A stretch of DNA of 34,795 bases from CAZMRW01 sp964568805 (GTDB lineage: Bacteria > Pseudomonadota > Gammaproteobacteria > Methylococcales > Methylomonadaceae). The notes beneath the pieces are model-generated. The model saw only the letters and a list, made by a program, of their open reading frames with translations, did no database searches and had not been told where the DNA came from. How positions within the stretch are numbered: position 1 is the stretch's first letter; the number at the start of each line of letters is the position of its first letter. The position numbers and the translations under genes are program-made. The stretch lies in assembly GCA_964568805.1 (NCBI GenBank), contig CAZMRW010000041.1, positions 1 through 34,795 on the forward strand. Reading direction: 5' to 3'. Positions 33,185 through 34,795 of this stretch are shown here, one piece after another.

Positions 33185-34174
33185 TCAGGCGGCTGCTACC
33201 AGTTTATCCGTCGCAACAAAAAAAGCGTCGACATAAATATCGGCACTTGACGCGCCTTTCAGATAGGCCTGTCTTTTCATTTGATTGACCATGTCGGGAT
33301 GTCCGCATAAAAAAACCCGCCAGCCTGTTAAATCGCTGATCGAAGGCATCGCAATGTCATTTACCCGCCCCCGGGCAAAGTTTTCAGGAACATGGTTGCC
33401 GGACACGCAAGGCGTATAACGAAAATTCGGATGCTGCTCCGCCAGTCTGCGCATTTCATCAATCCGGTATAAATCTTCAATTTCACGGCTGCCATGAAAG
33501 AGATGAATGGGCCCGGTATGTCCATGCGACAAGGCATCGGTCAGAATGCCGGCCAACGGCGCCAAACCGGTTCCCGTTCCAACCAGAAGAATGCCTTGAT
33601 CCTTTCTGTCGGGCAGATAAAAACAGTGTCCACGCGGCTCGGAAACCGCTATTGAATCGCCGACAAGGACTTCATTATGCAGCCATTCGCTGAATTGTCC
33701 GCCTGGCAAGCGACGAATATGAAATTCCAGTGTATTATTTTCCTGCGGAATATTGGCAATCGAGTAGCTTCGTGTCAGACCATCAGGCCGTTGCAGATTG
33801 ACAAATTGGCCGGCTTTAAATTCGAAAGCATCCTTAAAGGCAACGATCAATAGCAGCGTGTTTCTATTGAGCATTTCGTTAACAACGACCGTTCCTCTGG
33901 AATAAAACTCGGATTGGTCGGGCAGTCTGATGACCATGTCCTGCTCCGGATGACATTGGCAGGCAAGAAAATGATGATGACTCTTCAGCGTGTCTTTCAG
34001 TCCTGCCTGAGAGGCCGGAGGCGGAGGCGCATCGAGACTGCGTACCATGCAGCTGTGACAAGTGCCTTTCCGGCAGGCAAAGGAAATATTAATGTTTTCG
34101 CGCACCAGCACATCGAGAACAGTTTCATCCGGTTGGCAGGAGTAACTGTTTTCTTCAACCGTTATTTTGAACAT
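33185..34174 (-). CDS. [2Fe-2S]/FAD/NAD(P)H oxidoreductase, probable globin reductase
   Basis: A 329-residue electron-transfer flavoprotein built like oxygenase reductases (MmoC/DmpP class). Residues 1-90 form a plant-type ferredoxin with cluster ligands C34, C39, C42 and C72 (CRKGTCHSC, then LACQC). Residues about 95-190 form the FAD domain (TRSYSIAN), and 195-320 the NAD(P)H domain (GTGTGLAPLAGIL, VFLCGHPDMV). It would pass electrons from NAD(P)H through FAD and the cluster to a partner. It lies 61 nt downstream of a truncated globin gene in the same direction, so the globin is the likeliest partner; no oxygenase is in the window. GGAAG precedes the ATG. Confidence 0.9.
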   Translation of the reverse strand: MFKITVEENSYSCQPDETVLDVLVRENINISFACRKGTCHSCMVRSLDAPPPPASQAGLKDTLKSHHHFLACQCHPEQDMVIRLPDQSEFYSRGTVVVNEMLNRNTLLLIVAFKDAFEFKAGQFVNLQRPDGLTRSYSIANIPQENNTLEFHIRRLPGGQFSEWLHNEVLVGDSIAVSEPRGHCFYLPDRKDQGILLVGTGTGLAPLAGILTDALSHGHTGPIHLFHGSREIEDLYRIDEMRRLAEQHPNFRYTPCVSGNHVPENFARGRVNDIAMPSISDLTGWRVFLCGHPDMVNQMKRQAYLKGASSADIYVDAFFVATDKLVAAA

Positions 34175-34235
34175 ATCGCTTCCGTAAAAAATAAAGCCGT
34201 GATTTCAAGCAGGAAACCACGGCGGGGTTGACCGT

Positions 34236-34604
34236 TTATTTGCCTAAGACATCATCGCGCGTGCTCAAGGCAATCGTCGCGGCTTCGGCGATCAAATCCT
34301 GCGGCACATTCAATTCAACCAGCGTGGCGCCCAAATGCTCCATGACCGCATCAAAGTGTGAATCATTCAGGCCTATTTTTACCAGGTGGGCATGGCCATT
34401 GCGCATGTCCTTGCCTGAGTAGCTATTCGGGCCGCCAAATGCCATGGTAAAAAAAGCCTTTTGTTTGGCGATTTGTTGATCCATATCGGCATTATCGAAA
34501 AAACGGTTAATGCGATAGTCGTTCAAAACCTTGCGATAAAAAATATCGACTGCAGCATTGACTGCGGGTTCTCCGCCTATTCTTTCGTAGAGAGTTTGAC
34601 TCAT
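34236..34604 (-). CDS. glbN: Group I truncated haemoglobin
   Basis: A 122-residue 2-on-2 globin beginning MSQTLYERIGGEPAV. By alignment from memory to mycobacterial trHbN, the distal pocket has Tyr-B10 = Y23 (IFYRKVL) and Gln-E11 = Q48 (AKQKAFF), and the proximal His-F8 = H71 (MRNGH; H73 is an alternative). FGGPNSYSGKDM and NDSHFDAVMEHL are classic group I motifs. The Tyr/Gln pair stabilises bound O2 and accompanies nitric oxide dioxygenase activity in trHbN, converting NO to nitrate. Such globins need a reductase; one is encoded immediately downstream. GAGG lies 11 nt before the ATG. The gene has its own promoter. Confidence 0.93.
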   Translation of the reverse strand: MSQTLYERIGGEPAVNAAVDIFYRKVLNDYRINRFFDNADMDQQIAKQKAFFTMAFGGPNSYSGKDMRNGHAHLVKIGLNDSHFDAVMEHLGATLVELNVPQDLIAEAATIALSTRDDVLGK

Positions 34605-34652
34605 ACTGTTATTTCCTCGGTTATGGTTTATGACTTGATTTTTTCAATAAAA

Positions 34653-34675
34653 TAGCCCTATTACTTTCCGGGCTA
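34653..34675 (-). other. Hairpin at the start of the globin leader
   Basis: TAGCCC (34653-34658) and GGGCTA (34670-34675) form a perfect 6-bp stem with an 11-nt loop. The predicted start of transcription (about 34674) falls at its edge, so the globin mRNA would begin with this hairpin, followed on the minus strand by a U-rich ATTTTATTG. It might stabilise the 5' end or attenuate; alternatively it ends a transcript entering from upstream. Confidence 0.35.
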
Positions 34676-34680
34676 AAAAA

Positions 34681-34709
34681 ATTATATTAAACTAATGAAC
34701 ATTATACAA
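34681..34709 (-). promoter_or_regulatory. Sigma70 promoter of the globin-reductase operon
   Basis: On the minus strand TTGTAT (34704-34709) and TATAAT (34681-34686) are exactly 17 bp apart, with a consensus -10. Transcription would start near 34674 with a leader of about 70 nt. A second TATAAT (34701-34706) overlaps the -35 but lacks a good -35 of its own. Confidence 0.6.
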
Positions 34710-34722
34710 TACTTATATTGTA
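34705..34722. promoter_or_regulatory. Perfect palindrome over the globin -35 (candidate operator)
   Basis: TACAATA-CTTA-TATTGTA is a perfect 7-4-7 inverted repeat covering the -35 box, a position where a bound protein would block RNA polymerase. The 4-nt spacing matches the geometry of FNR/CRP-family sites, but the half-site is not the FNR TTGAT. Further upstream lie TGTTAA-A-TTAACA (34755-34767) and a repeat TTAACA at 34773-34778, 11 bp from the previous copy. Confidence 0.45.
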
Positions 34723-34795
34723 AAAGTATTTTAATTTTATGCCTAATTCTACTTTGTTAAATTAACAGGGAATTAACACCGACCTAACCTGTTGA

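Noticed and set aside
1..34795. tRNA genes, CRISPR arrays, insertion sequences, integrases or phage genes
   Set aside because: No cloverleaf-like T-loop motif in the spacers, no regularly spaced repeats, and no transposase or integrase coding sequence was recognised.

Overview
This window looks like the chromosome of a gammaproteobacterium. The proteins are Gram-negative (LpxC lipid A enzyme, a TonB-dependent receptor, an RND pump), the murein ligase MurE carries the meso-DAP motif DNPR, and DAP is made by the succinylase route (dapC, dapD, dapE). The order rnpB - mraZ - complete dcw cluster - lpxC - DUF721/dciA, and the style of the proteins, suggest something like the Methylococcales (methanotroph relatives). 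That placement is inference; no methane-oxidation gene is present to confirm it.

Region 1 (1-19387, + strand). The window opens inside the 3' end of RNase P RNA. A clean sigma70 promoter followed by helically phased TGG boxes (the MraZ operator) then drives a compact division and cell-wall cluster: mraZ, rsmH, ftsL, ftsI, murE, murF, mraY, murD, ftsW, murG, murC, murB, ddlB, ftsQ, ftsA, ftsZ. Most junctions overlap or are separated by 0-15 nt. The widest internal gap is ddlB-ftsQ, which holds a 19-codon reading frame ending in a TAATG overlap with ftsQ. Together these genes make the lipid II precursor, flip or polymerise it at the septum, and build the Z ring. lpxC follows after a 307-nt spacer with GCCGGC palindromes.

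Region 2 (19571-24276, - strand). A dciA-like DUF721 gene is convergent with lpxC across a strong hairpin. Next come an orphan TonB-dependent receptor and a small operon of an unknown acidic protein, a YffB/Spx-type ArsC-family protein and dapE.

Region 3 (24264-25328). This accessory patch splits the two halves of the dap genes. It holds a cluster of GTACGC palindromes and a lower-GC, phospholipase-D-like gene with a Glu variant of the HKD motif and a possible winged-helix tail.

Region 4 (25329-32945, - strand). An operon of an M48 lipoprotein protease, dapC and dapD is followed (in coordinates) by an adaptor - RND pump - YaiI operon.

Region 5 (33185-34795, - strand). A group I truncated haemoglobin with the Tyr-B10/Gln-E11 pair lies upstream of a [2Fe-2S]/FAD/NAD(P)H reductase. 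This looks like a split, flavohaemoglobin-like nitric oxide dioxygenase. Its promoter carries a perfect 7-4-7 palindrome over the -35 box. This pair and the phospholipase-D-like insertion are the most interesting parts of the window.
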